A stretch of 50,140 nucleotides of DNA from contig VBHI01000211.1 in NCBI GenBank assembly GCA_005881495.1, forward strand, positions 1 through 50,140, written 5' to 3'. How positions within the stretch are numbered: position 1 is the stretch's first letter; each line of letters begins with the position of its first letter. The stretch comes from Chloroflexota bacterium. Lineage in GTDB: Bacteria; Chloroflexota; Ktedonobacteria; Ktedonobacterales; Ktedonobacteraceae. The translations under genes were made by a program, and so were the position numbers. Below the pieces are notes generated by a model. It was not told where the DNA came from and ran no database searches. It saw nothing but the letters and a program-made list of their open reading frames with translations. Positions 17,647 to 26,096 of this stretch are shown piece by piece.

Positions 17647-17928
17647 GTCATTTTTTCAGGAAGTGAGGGGATAGGGGATGAGCGCGGCGCTCCCGGAAAT
17701 GCTCGCTAATTGGGTGAAATAGCGAGTATATTGCTCGGTATTTTTTCGGAAGGAGATGAGACGTGGTCGAATCGGTTATTTAATGAAACCTTCAGTCTTC
17801 TCTATCGTATCATATGGAAACAAGGACAGATATTGTAAGACGCTACGAAGTGTGTCAACCTGGTCACGGATTCCCTCATACCTTCAAGTTGTTTCGTGAT
17901 AAGAGTGAAAGCGTGCGTCATATGTTCC
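17647..17928. repeat. 282-bp direct repeat, copy 2
   Basis: Second copy, in the same orientation, 791 bases downstream. Its right edge (ATATGTTCC) falls at the N-terminus of the DedA protein and supplies its best ATG. Its left edge lies about 110 bases upstream of the lgt start. Homologous recombination between copies would delete the lgt fragment. Confidence 0.97.
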
Positions 17929-18542
17929 TGCTGGTTACCTATGGGTATTTGGCGGTCTTTATCTTTGTGGGTATTGAGAGTATAGGGATTCCTTTTCCGG
18001 GCGAAACGATGCTGCTGATTGCCGCCATTGATGCGGGGAAGACGCACCAGCTTTCTATTGCGCTTGTGATTGTCGCGGCAGCCTGTGGAGCGATACTCGG
18101 TGATAATATTGGCTTCCTGATCGGGCGAAAGGGAGGTTACCTCGTGCTGCGCCGCTATGGGAGGTATATCGGTTTCAACGAGCGCAAGTTGAAAGTGGGG
18201 ATTTACATGTTTCGCAGGCATGGTGGCAAGGTTGTCTTCTTCGGGCGATTCGTCGCGGTGCTACGTACCTGGGCGGCCTTTCTGGCAGGAGTCAACCGGA
18301 TGCAGTGGGGTCACTTCTTATTGTTCAACGCCCTAGGAGGAATAGTCTGGGCGACATGCTATGGATTGGGGGGGTACTTCCTCGGCAAGAATATCCAACA
18401 GCTGCTCGGGCCTGTAGGAAATATTACGATTGTGTTGGCAGTAATAATCTTCATAGCGTTTGCAATTTATATATGGCGCAATGAGCAGCAATTGGAAGAG
18501 CGGGCGGAGAAAGCTCTACCTGGGCCAATTGAGTTGTATTAG
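17922..18542 (+). CDS. DedA-family membrane protein
   Basis: About 206 residues from ATG 17922. Blocks typical of DedA are ESIGIPFPGETMLLIAA, GAILGDNIGFLIGRKGGY, and FFGRFVAVLRTWAAFLAGVN with the conserved arginines. Five or six membrane segments follow, with a C-terminal charged tail (RNEQQLEERAEK). DedA proteins act in membrane-potential and polyprenyl-phosphate or lipid translocation homeostasis. The first family residues correspond to LLVTYGYLAVF, so roughly eight N-terminal residues were replaced by repeat copy 2. The frame also extends up to 17814 inside the repeat. No Shine-Dalgarno sequence is evident for either start, so expression is uncertain. Confidence 0.88.
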   Translation: MFLLVTYGYLAVFIFVGIESIGIPFPGETMLLIAAIDAGKTHQLSIALVIVAAACGAILGDNIGFLIGRKGGYLVLRRYGRYIGFNERKLKVGIYMFRRHGGKVVFFGRFVAVLRTWAAFLAGVNRMQWGHFLLFNALGGIVWATCYGLGGYFLGKNIQQLLGPVGNITIVLAVIIFIAFAIYIWRNEQQLEERAEKALPGPIELY

Positions 18543-18703
18543 CTATAGCTCTTATCCCTCATAAGCACTCCGACAGCCAGGAATGTGACCCATGGCTCTG
18601 ATGATTCAAGCAACCATGCGACGATCGACGCGTATCCTGGTTTCACCTGACCTGTGTTTCCTTTCCCACTGTGACACCTCCGAAGTCAAAACGCTTGCTC
18701 GTC

Positions 18704-18910
18704 TCAGGCTTCCAGGAGGTATACAACAGCCGTAATGATAGCTGTGATGAAGATCCAGAGAAGCTGGAACCAGTAAAAGAAAGGTATCCCAATGAACTCT
18801 GGTAGGCGGTAGTTGTAGAACGGAGGGTAAAGTAAGACCATAAACGGCAAGATGAGCAAGATGAGCGGCCAGGAGCGGTTCTTTCTCCTTGAATGAGTCG
18901 GACGAATCAT
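18704..18910 (-). CDS. DUF3311 small membrane protein
   Basis: 68 residues from MIRPTHSRRKNRSWPLIL, with AAAGGAAAA upstream of ATG 18910. Two membrane helices flank the family block PPFYNYRLPEFIGIPFFYWF. DUF3311 genes usually sit immediately upstream of an SSS-family monocarboxylate symporter on the same strand and probably encode an accessory subunit. Here the gene is on the opposite strand and the symporter is 2.1 kb away, past a regulator-pentapeptide pair. Confidence 0.82.
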   Translation of the reverse strand: MIRPTHSRRKNRSWPLILLILPFMVLLYPPFYNYRLPEFIGIPFFYWFQLLWIFITAIITAVVYLLEA

Positions 18911-19193
18911 GAGAGCTTTTCCTTTCCCCAACTCTATGGAGCCTCTAATATATATAATAGGGGCAATATACGCATATTTCAACATAATTCTTTCGCAAAG
19001 TATAGTGTTTACACTTCTATACCCAAAAAGTACTAATAAATGAAAGCCTCTCTATGGTCGAGCATGACATAATGATATACTCTGGTGGGATTAAAGTTGT
19101 GTAATGAGCTTCATTTTGCTAGTTCGTTATCAAGATTTGTCTTGCCCTGTAGATTGTGTAGGGTGTGGCTGTTAAGTTTGACGGAGTAGAGCC

Positions 19194-19847
19194 ATGTCGC
19201 AGCAAGAAACGACGACGAGCAGCCTCATCAGCATTATACAATCGATCCAACTTGCACAGGAGAATGGGGTGCTTATCGTCAGACGTGGTGAAGGTGGAAC
19301 CCTTGAAGAGGGCTTCATTGTCTTTGTCAATGGGCAGGTGACGCAGGCTACTGTTGATCGGCGAACCGGTTCGGGAGCATTAAACAGGTTGAGCACCTGG
19401 GGAAAATGCAGGTATACTTTCACGAACTCAAGAGGTGAGGCTCAACCCCTGCCTTCCACTCCATCCCCAAATCTCAACGGAGGACAGCCAGCTATTGCCG
19501 ATTCTCATCCACATCGCCAGGTTCCTCTCGCTGAAAAACCAGCAGACGCATGGAACAGACCAACCAGGCCGCTAACCTGGCGGACTGAAAAGCTTAGGAC
19601 GGTGAGAGGGCAAACTCTTCTTTTTCCGGCAGGACTGGTCATTCTCTTTCCTACACAACAAATGAACGAAGCCTTGCGAAGGATTGAGCAAAACAGACTT
19701 TCACGTTTGCACCGGCAAATCTTTCTGCTGATTGATGGCCAGCGGTCCTTTGGAGAAGTAGTACACCTGGTGGGAAAAAGCCAGGGTGAGGTGTACAAGC
19801 TCTTACGTGACCTGGAGGGTATTGGCGTTATCCATATTAGGAGGTGA
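19194..19847 (+). CDS. DUF4388-like regulator with C-terminal winged-helix-like domain
   Basis: 217 residues. Residues about 8-80 match DUF4388 (SLISIIQSIQLAQENGVLIV, then GFIVFVNGQVTQATVDRRTG and ALNRLSTW), a module of effector-type regulators. A proline-rich linker follows at 85-130. Residues about 145-217 look like a small winged helix (RLSRLHRQIFLLIDGQRSFG then VYKLLRDLEGIGVIHI). The stop is three bases before the pentapeptide gene ATG, so the two are almost certainly one operon. Function unknown; a signal output protein is inferred. Confidence 0.75.
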   Translation: MSQQETTTSSLISIIQSIQLAQENGVLIVRRGEGGTLEEGFIVFVNGQVTQATVDRRTGSGALNRLSTWGKCRYTFTNSRGEAQPLPSTPSPNLNGGQPAIADSHPHRQVPLAEKPADAWNRPTRPLTWRTEKLRTVRGQTLLFPAGLVILFPTQQMNEALRRIEQNRLSRLHRQIFLLIDGQRSFGEVVHLVGKSQGEVYKLLRDLEGIGVIHIRR

Positions 19848-19850
19848 TTA

Positions 19851-20972
19851 ATGGCAGATTCCATCGACTATGCTCTTACAAGGGATCAAGCTCTTGCTGA
19901 AATTATCATGGCGCAGCGCGAAGAACGGGTGCCAATGCTTGACGGTGCTGATTTAAGTCAAGCTGATCTGCGTAGAACGGATTTAAGCGGTGGAAATATT
20001 CGCGAGGCGAACTTATCTGGGGCGGATCTGAGCGGGGCATACATGTGTGGAGCGTATTTACGGAAGGCGAATCTCAGTAGAGCGAACCTGAGTGGTACAA
20101 ATCTGAACAAGGCTGTGATGATTGGTGTGAACCTGATCGGTGCAAATCTACGCGGTGCGTCTATGCGAGCTACCGATTTACGCACCACAGACCTTTGTGG
20201 CGTGAGCCTGAGAGGAGCTGACCTTGGCCGCGTGGACCTGGCTGAAGCAGATTTGATTGGCGCGGATCTGAGCAAATGTGATCTGAGCGAGGCAGACCTG
20301 AGCGGAGCCAACCTGAGCGGAGCCAACCTTGCCGGAACCGACTTGAGCAAGGCGAATCTGGGCAAAGCTATCCTCAAGAGGGCTGATTTGAGCCGGGCAG
20401 ACCTGAGCGGAGCCAACCTGGTTGGTGCGAACCTGAGCCAGGCGAATCTGAGCAAAGCCAATCTGATCGGGGCGGACCTGAGCCTGGCTATCTTGAGCAA
20501 TGCGAACTTGAGTGGGGTCTATGCCTGTCGAGCATTCATGCACAGTGCGAACCTGGTTGAAGCCAATATCAGCCTGGCGAACTTGAGCGGGGCCTATTTA
20601 AGCGGGGCCTATCTCTTCCATGCTTACTTGAACAAAGCTGATCTAAGCAAAGTTGATTTCACAAGGGCCAATTTGATCGGTGCGGATTTAAGTGGAACGG
20701 ATTTGAGCAAAGCCAACTTGTGTGATGCTCTCTTGAATGGGGCCAATATGAATGAAGCGGCTATGCGGGCTACGAATTGCACGGGTGCCAATTTGCAGAC
20801 CGCGCAACTGTTTGGGGCTGTTCTTACCCATAGCGTGTTTATCAATGCCGATTTGCAAAGAATCCAGGCGACCTCCCGCGAATTTGCGGATGTAGATATC
20901 ATCGCCCTGCATAATGTTTTGATTGATCCCTTCACCGCTCAACGGCTCGGAATGGATATCGCTCCTGTCTGA
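19851..20972 (+). CDS. pentapeptide-repeat protein
   Basis: 373 residues. A 35-residue leader (ALTRDQALAEIIMAQREERV) precedes about 58 tandem pentapeptides of the ADLS(G/K)A(N/D)L type, from LDGADLSQADL to ADLQRIQATS, then a short capped end. The long repeat predicts a quadrilateral beta-helix of some 14-15 coils. AGGAGGTG within the upstream gene's end sets the start. Unlike the protein at 221-1495 it has no C-terminal enzymatic domain. Possible roles are a DNA-mimic or scaffold partner of the DUF4388 protein; not determinable from sequence. Confidence 0.9.
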   Translation: MADSIDYALTRDQALAEIIMAQREERVPMLDGADLSQADLRRTDLSGGNIREANLSGADLSGAYMCGAYLRKANLSRANLSGTNLNKAVMIGVNLIGANLRGASMRATDLRTTDLCGVSLRGADLGRVDLAEADLIGADLSKCDLSEADLSGANLSGANLAGTDLSKANLGKAILKRADLSRADLSGANLVGANLSQANLSKANLIGADLSLAILSNANLSGVYACRAFMHSANLVEANISLANLSGAYLSGAYLFHAYLNKADLSKVDFTRANLIGADLSGTDLSKANLCDALLNGANMNEAAMRATNCTGANLQTAQLFGAVLTHSVFINADLQRIQATSREFADVDIIALHNVLIDPFTAQRLGMDIAPV

Positions 20973-21062
20973 TGAGGTCTGGCAGGATTCACAGGTGTGT
21001 GCAATGTATGGTACCGCATCTCATTTTCGTAAAGAGGGGAAGATCTAGAGAGGGGGAAGTCA

Positions 21063-22676
21063 ATGGTCAATTGGGAGATGCTCAGTGTCTTTGTGGTCGT
21101 ATTTGCATTTGTCACTATTCTAGCGTTCTGGGCTGCGCGCTGGCGTCCGGGCGATCTGAGTCGTTTACAGGAATGGGGACTCGCCGGGCGGCGCTTCGGC
21201 ACAATTGTGTCATGGTTTTTACTCGGCGGCGATATCTACACAGCGTACTCGTTTATTGCTGTTCCCGGACTGATCTTTGCATCCGGTGCGCTGGGTTTCT
21301 TTGCAGTTCCCTACGTGATTCTCGCCTATCCGCTCATGTTTATCGTATTGCCCAAGTTCTGGACAGTTGCCAGACATCGTGGGTATGTCACACCTGCCGA
21401 TTTTGTGCGAGACCGCTTCGATAGCAGTAGCCTGGCATTGCTCGTAGCTGTGACCGGTATCCTGGCAACCATGCCCTATATCGCCCTGCAAATGTATGGG
21501 ATTGAGGTCGTCATCGCGCAGATGGGTATTCCCATTGATATCTCGTTGATTGTGGCCTTTGCTATCCTGGCTATCTACACCTACACGAGTGGACTGCGCG
21601 CCCCGGCATTGATTGCCGTGGTGAAAGATATCTGTATCTGGTTGGTGGTCCTGGTGGCAATCATCTATATTCCGGCCAAACTGGGTGGCTTTGACAACGT
21701 CTTCAAGGCCGTGCATGAGAAAGCCCTGCATAATCCGAAGACCTTTCATGAAATCTTGCCTTCCTCGCAATATAGTGCCTATGTTTCGCTGGCGTTAGGG
21801 TCCGCGCTATCTCTCTTTCTGTATCCGCATGTTCTGACCGGTATCCTCAGTACGAATAGCCGTAAAGTGGTCAGGCGCAATGCCGCGCTGCTTCCTATCT
21901 ATAGTCTGTTGCTTGGCCTAATTGGCCTGCTGGGTTATGTGGCAATCGCGGCTGGCATCGCGCCCTCGCCCATCTACAAATCCAACAGCGCCTTACCCGC
22001 TCTCTTCGCGATGATGTTCCCCGGCTGGTTCGCGGGCTTCGCTTTCGCGGCAATAGCAATTGGCGCTTTGGCGCCGGCCGCGATCATGTCAATTGCTGCC
22101 GCCAACCTGTTTACGCGCAACATTTACCGCGAATACTTCCGGCCGACCTGTTCTGAACGCGAGGAATCGACGACTGCTCGAACGGTCTCGCTAGTGGTGA
22201 AAGTTGGGGCGCTGGCATTCATCTTGTTAGTGCCCACGACCTTCGCGATTAACCTGCAACTTCTTAGCAATATCTGGATTCTCCAGACCTTACCAGCGGT
22301 GTTTCTTGGCCTGTACACCAGCTGGTTCCACCGCCGGGCCTTACTGGTTGGCCTGCTGGGAGGTCTCATCTCCGGTACCTGGATGGTGATTGCACTCGGT
22401 TTTCAGTCAGCCGTGTACCCGCTTTCCTTTGGTGGGGTGACTATCCCGATTCACGCTGCCATTTCTGCTCTGGTGGTCAATCTACTCCTGTCTCTTTCAC
22501 TCACGCCAGTCTTCCGCCTGGTCGGTGTCTCAACCGGGCGTGATAGTACCAACTGGGCAGACTTTGAAGCCCATCCACTTCCAGGTTCTTCTGAGGCGCT
22601 GTTGCTCGCTCAAATGAGCCAGAATTCCCAACTTCCTGTCCCTACGCAGGAGCAGGTGATGAATCAGGTGCGCTAG
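21063..22676 (+). CDS. SSS-family sodium:solute symporter, monocarboxylate type
   Basis: 537 residues with about 13 membrane segments. It has RFGTIVSWFLLGGDIYTAYS, AYPLMFIVLPKFWTVARHRG, YVTPADFVRDRF and the sodium-site helix GALAPAAIMSIAAANLFTRN, the layout of SSS symporters for pyruvate, lactate or other monocarboxylates. GAGAGGGGGAAGTCA precedes ATG 21063. The short hydrophilic C-terminus contains NWADFEAHPLPGSSEA. It lies 90 bases after the pentapeptide gene on the same strand. Its usual DUF3311 partner is at 18704 on the opposite strand. Family is firm, substrate inferred. Confidence 0.92.
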   Translation: MVNWEMLSVFVVVFAFVTILAFWAARWRPGDLSRLQEWGLAGRRFGTIVSWFLLGGDIYTAYSFIAVPGLIFASGALGFFAVPYVILAYPLMFIVLPKFWTVARHRGYVTPADFVRDRFDSSSLALLVAVTGILATMPYIALQMYGIEVVIAQMGIPIDISLIVAFAILAIYTYTSGLRAPALIAVVKDICIWLVVLVAIIYIPAKLGGFDNVFKAVHEKALHNPKTFHEILPSSQYSAYVSLALGSALSLFLYPHVLTGILSTNSRKVVRRNAALLPIYSLLLGLIGLLGYVAIAAGIAPSPIYKSNSALPALFAMMFPGWFAGFAFAAIAIGALAPAAIMSIAAANLFTRNIYREYFRPTCSEREESTTARTVSLVVKVGALAFILLVPTTFAINLQLLSNIWILQTLPAVFLGLYTSWFHRRALLVGLLGGLISGTWMVIALGFQSAVYPLSFGGVTIPIHAAISALVVNLLLSLSLTPVFRLVGVSTGRDSTNWADFEAHPLPGSSEALLLAQMSQNSQLPVPTQEQVMNQVR

Positions 22677-22677
22677 C

Positions 22678-23010
22678 GTTTCCCTTGGATGTCACGCTGA
22701 GCACATTCGCTACGCTCAGTGTAAACTCCGCGAAGGGTCTCTCGCTGGGTAGGGAGATGCTTCGCTGCGCTCAGCATGACAAGATTACGCTCAGCATGAC
22801 AATGCAAGGATGACCGTGCTGCCTTGTTTTCACATCGCGCTACTGTTTCCCTTTGTTGTCACGCTGAGCACATTCGCTACGCTCAGTGTAAACTCCGCGA
22901 AGGGTCTCTCGCTGGGTAGGGAGATGCTTCGCTGCGCTCAGCATGACAAGGCTGCGCTCAGCATGACAAGATTACGCTCAGCATGACAATGCAAGGATGA
23001 CCGTGCTGCC
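22678..23010. repeat. two tandem copies of a 146-166 bp TTCGCTGCGCTCAGCATGAC repeat
   Basis: Copy A is 22678-22823 and copy B 22845-23010. Both run from GTTTCCCTTxG, through CACATTCGCTACGCTCAGTG and AACTCCGCGAAGGGTCTCTC, to GGATGACCGTGCTGCC. Copy B has one extra GCTCAGCATGACAAG unit. They fill the whole gap between two convergent transporter genes. Confidence 0.92.
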
Positions 23011-23026
23011 GCGCTCTCGCATCGCC

Positions 23027-24907
23027 CTAGGACAATGAGGCGGAAACAGGTCCATGATAAGCGCTGCTGGTGTACGCCCAACCTGGCTGGTGCTTCTCAG
23101 GAGGTTTATTCAGCCTCAATGTACGAGTGTCCGGTGATCTGCAGTGGTGAGGGGACGTGACTGCGTGGATAGGCCCCAAGTGCTGGGATGAAGCCTGTGG
23201 TATACAGATAGTGAACATCTTCGACCATAAAGGCAGTTCTACTCTATCCACTACCGCTGTTTGCCTTCTAACACGAAGGAGGGTTTCTTTGGAGAGGGAA
23301 CTGCTGACGTTCCCGCTTTCCAGTACAGACGTAGCCAAAAAGACCGGGCGCAGTGCAGGCAAGCAGGGGAGGGCCAGCAGTACTACAAGCAAACAGATAA
23401 CAAGAGGAGAGGGGGTCATAATAGCGGTGAGCAGGAGCATGATCAGCGCAATGGCCCAGAGGACAAGCGGCCCGAATTTTCTGATGAGGAGGCCCTCCTG
23501 GCCTTTCAGGCCAGCCGAGGTAGCTGCGAGCATAAGGCAGGCTGGAGACAGCATGCGCGCAAGCTGACCCGCCCCATTTTGAGCGGCGGCTAACCAGAGC
23601 AGGGAAAGCCCTGTTCTGCTGGCCGCTGCCTTCTGCAGCAGAGCGAACATCGCCGTCCCACCGAGGTTAGAACCGGTCAACCAGGCTCCCAGACCGGCCA
23701 ACCAGGGAGAGATCCATACATACCGGCTTCCTAGAGAAGCCGCAGCGGCTCCAAGCGAGGCCGTCATTGAACTTGCCTGCATGACGTGGGCGGTGAGAAG
23801 GAAGAGCAGGATGGCCAGTGCGCTGGGCGTGAACTGACGCCAGGCAGCGCCCAGCGCATCTGCTGCCATGCGCCTTGAAGTACCACGCATGCCTACCGCT
23901 ATAAGGAGTGCAAGCGACACCCAGAACCCCGGAATGTACAGGAGAGGTAGGCTTAGATGCACTGCGGGAAGCTCCAGCACCGCATGAGTTTGCAACCAAT
24001 CGCGCAAAGGGGGAACCAGGCGGGAGAGGAGGAGGAAGAACGTCAAGAGCACATATGGGGCAGCAGCCAGCCAGAGCGAGTCCCGGTTCGTTTTTCCTGT
24101 GTTTCCCTTATGTAAGGCCCTCTGAGAATGAGGAGCTCGCCGGGTCATAAACACCCCCACTCCACCCACAAATGCGAGCGCGAGCGTACTGGAGAGGATC
24201 CCTACAAGCTCAACCCCTACGGTGCGGCTGAGAATCCACGCTCCACCCGTCAGGATGGCGGCTGTGGCTAGAGCCACCAGCCACCACCTGTGTACCGCAG
24301 CTTTTCCGCCGCTTACATGCAAGCAGATGAGGCTCAAGACGACAGTGGTCGGCATCGACAAAAGAGCTGTGAGGCTTCCAACCTGATCGACAGGAAGCCC
24401 GGTCAGTGATGCGGTCAGGACCACCGCAACGCCCATTGCACCCCAAGCCGTCGTCAGCTGGCCCAACAAGCTCAATAGTGCTACGCGCAAAGCTTCAAAG
24501 CGTAGCTCAAGGAGCATCGGCACAATGACAATGATCCCCACCCCAAACCCGCATAGCGCCTCTACGAAGGGGCTCAAGCCGAGGACGAGCAGCAAGACCT
24601 GCAGGTCCCGGTCTGATGTGAGACGAGCAATGCTCTGTGTTAAGATATTCATGCCTCCTGTGACTCGCTGCAGATGGTAGAGGAGCAGAGCGGGCAAGAG
24701 GACGGTGAGGACAGTGAGAGAGGTGGCACCTCCCTCGCTTAAGGATAGGAGGAGCTGCAAGGGCGACAGGTGAAAGGGGGGCACAACAAACGTCATAGCG
24801 CAGACCAGGAGAAGGGTTACCAGGCCAGCCTGGCGACTGTTTCTCTGCTGCAGCGTCATCATCGCGAGCGCTACAGCAAGTGGGATGACCGCAAGTATCG
24901 TTAACAT
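23027..24907 (-). CDS. L-lactate permease (LctP family)
   Basis: 626 residues. The family motif LGLSPFVEALCGFGVGIIVI is near residue 110 and LTGSNLGGTAMFALLQKAAA is near 415. About 14 membrane segments end around residue 530, and TAAQNGAGQ-like LAAAQNGAGQLARMLSPA is present. AGGAGATTT precedes ATG 24907. It imports lactate or glycolate with protons. The last roughly 90 residues after CLPALRP are hydrophilic and not family-like (LSKETLLRVRRQTAVV and onward). They may be read-through into formerly non-coding sequence after loss of the normal stop. It converges on the SSS symporter, giving two carboxylate importers side by side. Confidence 0.9.
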   Translation of the reverse strand: MLTILAVIPLAVALAMMTLQQRNSRQAGLVTLLLVCAMTFVVPPFHLSPLQLLLSLSEGGATSLTVLTVLLPALLLYHLQRVTGGMNILTQSIARLTSDRDLQVLLLVLGLSPFVEALCGFGVGIIVIVPMLLELRFEALRVALLSLLGQLTTAWGAMGVAVVLTASLTGLPVDQVGSLTALLSMPTTVVLSLICLHVSGGKAAVHRWWLVALATAAILTGGAWILSRTVGVELVGILSSTLALAFVGGVGVFMTRRAPHSQRALHKGNTGKTNRDSLWLAAAPYVLLTFFLLLSRLVPPLRDWLQTHAVLELPAVHLSLPLLYIPGFWVSLALLIAVGMRGTSRRMAADALGAAWRQFTPSALAILLFLLTAHVMQASSMTASLGAAAASLGSRYVWISPWLAGLGAWLTGSNLGGTAMFALLQKAAASRTGLSLLWLAAAQNGAGQLARMLSPACLMLAATSAGLKGQEGLLIRKFGPLVLWAIALIMLLLTAIMTPSPLVICLLVVLLALPCLPALRPVFLATSVLESGNVSSSLSKETLLRVRRQTAVVDRVELPLWSKMFTICIPQASSQHLGPIHAVTSPHHCRSPDTRTLRLNKPPEKHQPGWAYTSSAYHGPVSASLS

Positions 24908-25302
24908 GTGCTAAATCTCCTGGGCCGTGCCTAGCCATTGCTCAACGTCGATGCAGCTAATCCATGCGCGACAGAAAAGGCAGCCTTTGGATACCCTGGC
25001 CTTCTCGCCGCAGAAAGTGGACGGAGACAAGGGTGGGCGCAAAGAAAGCCATATCTCGGCAATTATGGACTAACCCGGGACATTTTGGAAGGGAAGAGAA
25101 GTAGTAACCTAGTTGAGTTCGAGTTAAGATTTACTGGATTCTGAGTAGAAATCTTAACCGCTCTTAAAGTCTCAGTTTTTTGGAACCCTGGTCGACTTGC
25201 AGGTGACAGATGTCGGTCATTGAGAAACCTCCACCACATTGATCTCTTCTTCATCGTTTCTTTACCTCTTCGCTACCACGGCCACACTTGCAACAAGCTA
25301 TA
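24908..25302. other. intergenic stretch without recognised gene
   Basis: This divergent region between the lactate permease and the MarR gene has only short frames without ribosome sites. An inverted pair GTTAAGATTTACTGGATTCT / AGTAGAAATCTTAAC (about 25125-25160) could form a hairpin. A promoter for the MarR gene follows at 25303. Confidence 0.5.
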
Positions 25303-25332
25303 TTGACAAATAATAATTCGAAGCCATATGAT
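25303..25332 (+). promoter_or_regulatory. sigma-70-like promoter of the MarR-MFP operon
   Basis: Consensus TTGACA (25303-25308), an 18-base spacer and TATGAT (25327-25332). The predicted transcript start is near 25339. Confidence 0.65.
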
Positions 25333-25346
25333 AACACTACGAACTA

Positions 25347-26033
25347 TTGTATGCCACATACAAAGAGGAAGCGGGGTTTTCAGCGACGGTGAACGAAAAC
25401 AGCGGAAACGACGAAGGCCGCGATCTTGAAGAACGAATCGCTCGACACATGGAGGAATTTGGTCATCCGGCTTTTGGCGATAATAGGATGCCCAAGAGCC
25501 TCATGTTCAAGAGTCTCATGAGTTACCACCCGGAGGTGGACCTCGGCGCCCTCCGCATTGTTCGCGAGGTGGGCTTTACCCATGCCCTGCTGATGGTCTC
25601 GGTAGAGGAGCACCTGCGACCAGCTGGTCTTTCGTGGTCCAAGCTGTTTATTCTCCTCTGGCTACGAGCCATGCAGGATGCGGGGGAAAAAGGCTTGAAT
25701 CCCTCGGAGTTGAGCGGGCGCTTGGCGGTGACACGCAACACGGTCAGTACCCTGCTTGGCGGGCTGGAGCACCAAGGATATGTGACGCGCGAACTGGCCC
25801 CAGAGGACAAGCGACGTTTCGTCATTCGCCTGACACCTGCTGGCAGAGATGCGGCGGAGAGGTGCTCTGCGCCGTTGTTTCGTCACGTTCACACACTGTT
25901 CAGCTTGATGGATCACGAGCAGTGCGTTCTGCTGGTTGGTCTCCTAACACAGCTCCAACAGGCCATCATCCGGGACCGACCCGAACTGGCAGCACGCTCT
26001 ACGTATCCTATGTTTCGTCGCGGTGAAGAGTGA
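25347..26033 (+). CDS. MarR-family transcriptional regulator
   Basis: Up to 228 residues. An unusual 70-residue N-terminal extension precedes a standard MarR winged helix: LSWSKLFILLWLRAMQDAGE, LNPSELSGRLAVTRNTVSTL, GLEHQGYVTRELAPEDKRRF and RLTPAGRDAAERC. The first possible start is TTG 25347, only about eight bases from the predicted transcript start. GTG 25389 after GAGGAAGCGGGG, or an internal ATG, may be the true start. It heads an apparent operon with two membrane-fusion proteins (63- and 27-base gaps) and probably represses it in response to a toxic ligand. Confidence 0.85.
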   Translation: MYATYKEEAGFSATVNENSGNDEGRDLEERIARHMEEFGHPAFGDNRMPKSLMFKSLMSYHPEVDLGALRIVREVGFTHALLMVSVEEHLRPAGLSWSKLFILLWLRAMQDAGEKGLNPSELSGRLAVTRNTVSTLLGGLEHQGYVTRELAPEDKRRFVIRLTPAGRDAAERCSAPLFRHVHTLFSLMDHEQCVLLVGLLTQLQQAIIRDRPELAARSTYPMFRRGEE

Positions 26034-26096
26034 CACCAGCACATTTCCGTTGCGGGCGATGTCCCCAGCGGCACTAGAAAGGATAAGGATACGCAC

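Noticed and set aside
17802..18221. Minus-strand 139-codon frame over DedA
   Set aside because: Formed by the repeat tail plus antisense of DedA; only the tail recurs, due to the duplication.
19958..20543. Minus-strand frames of 180 and 121 codons across the second pentapeptide gene
   Set aside because: Shadows of the repeated codons; leucine/arginine-rich low-complexity text.
20972..21424. 150-codon plus-strand frame before the symporter
   Set aside because: Overlaps the real symporter frame and has no family features.
24507..24938. 143-codon minus-strand frame overlapping the lactate permease start
   Set aside because: Out-of-frame shadow of the permease membrane helices.
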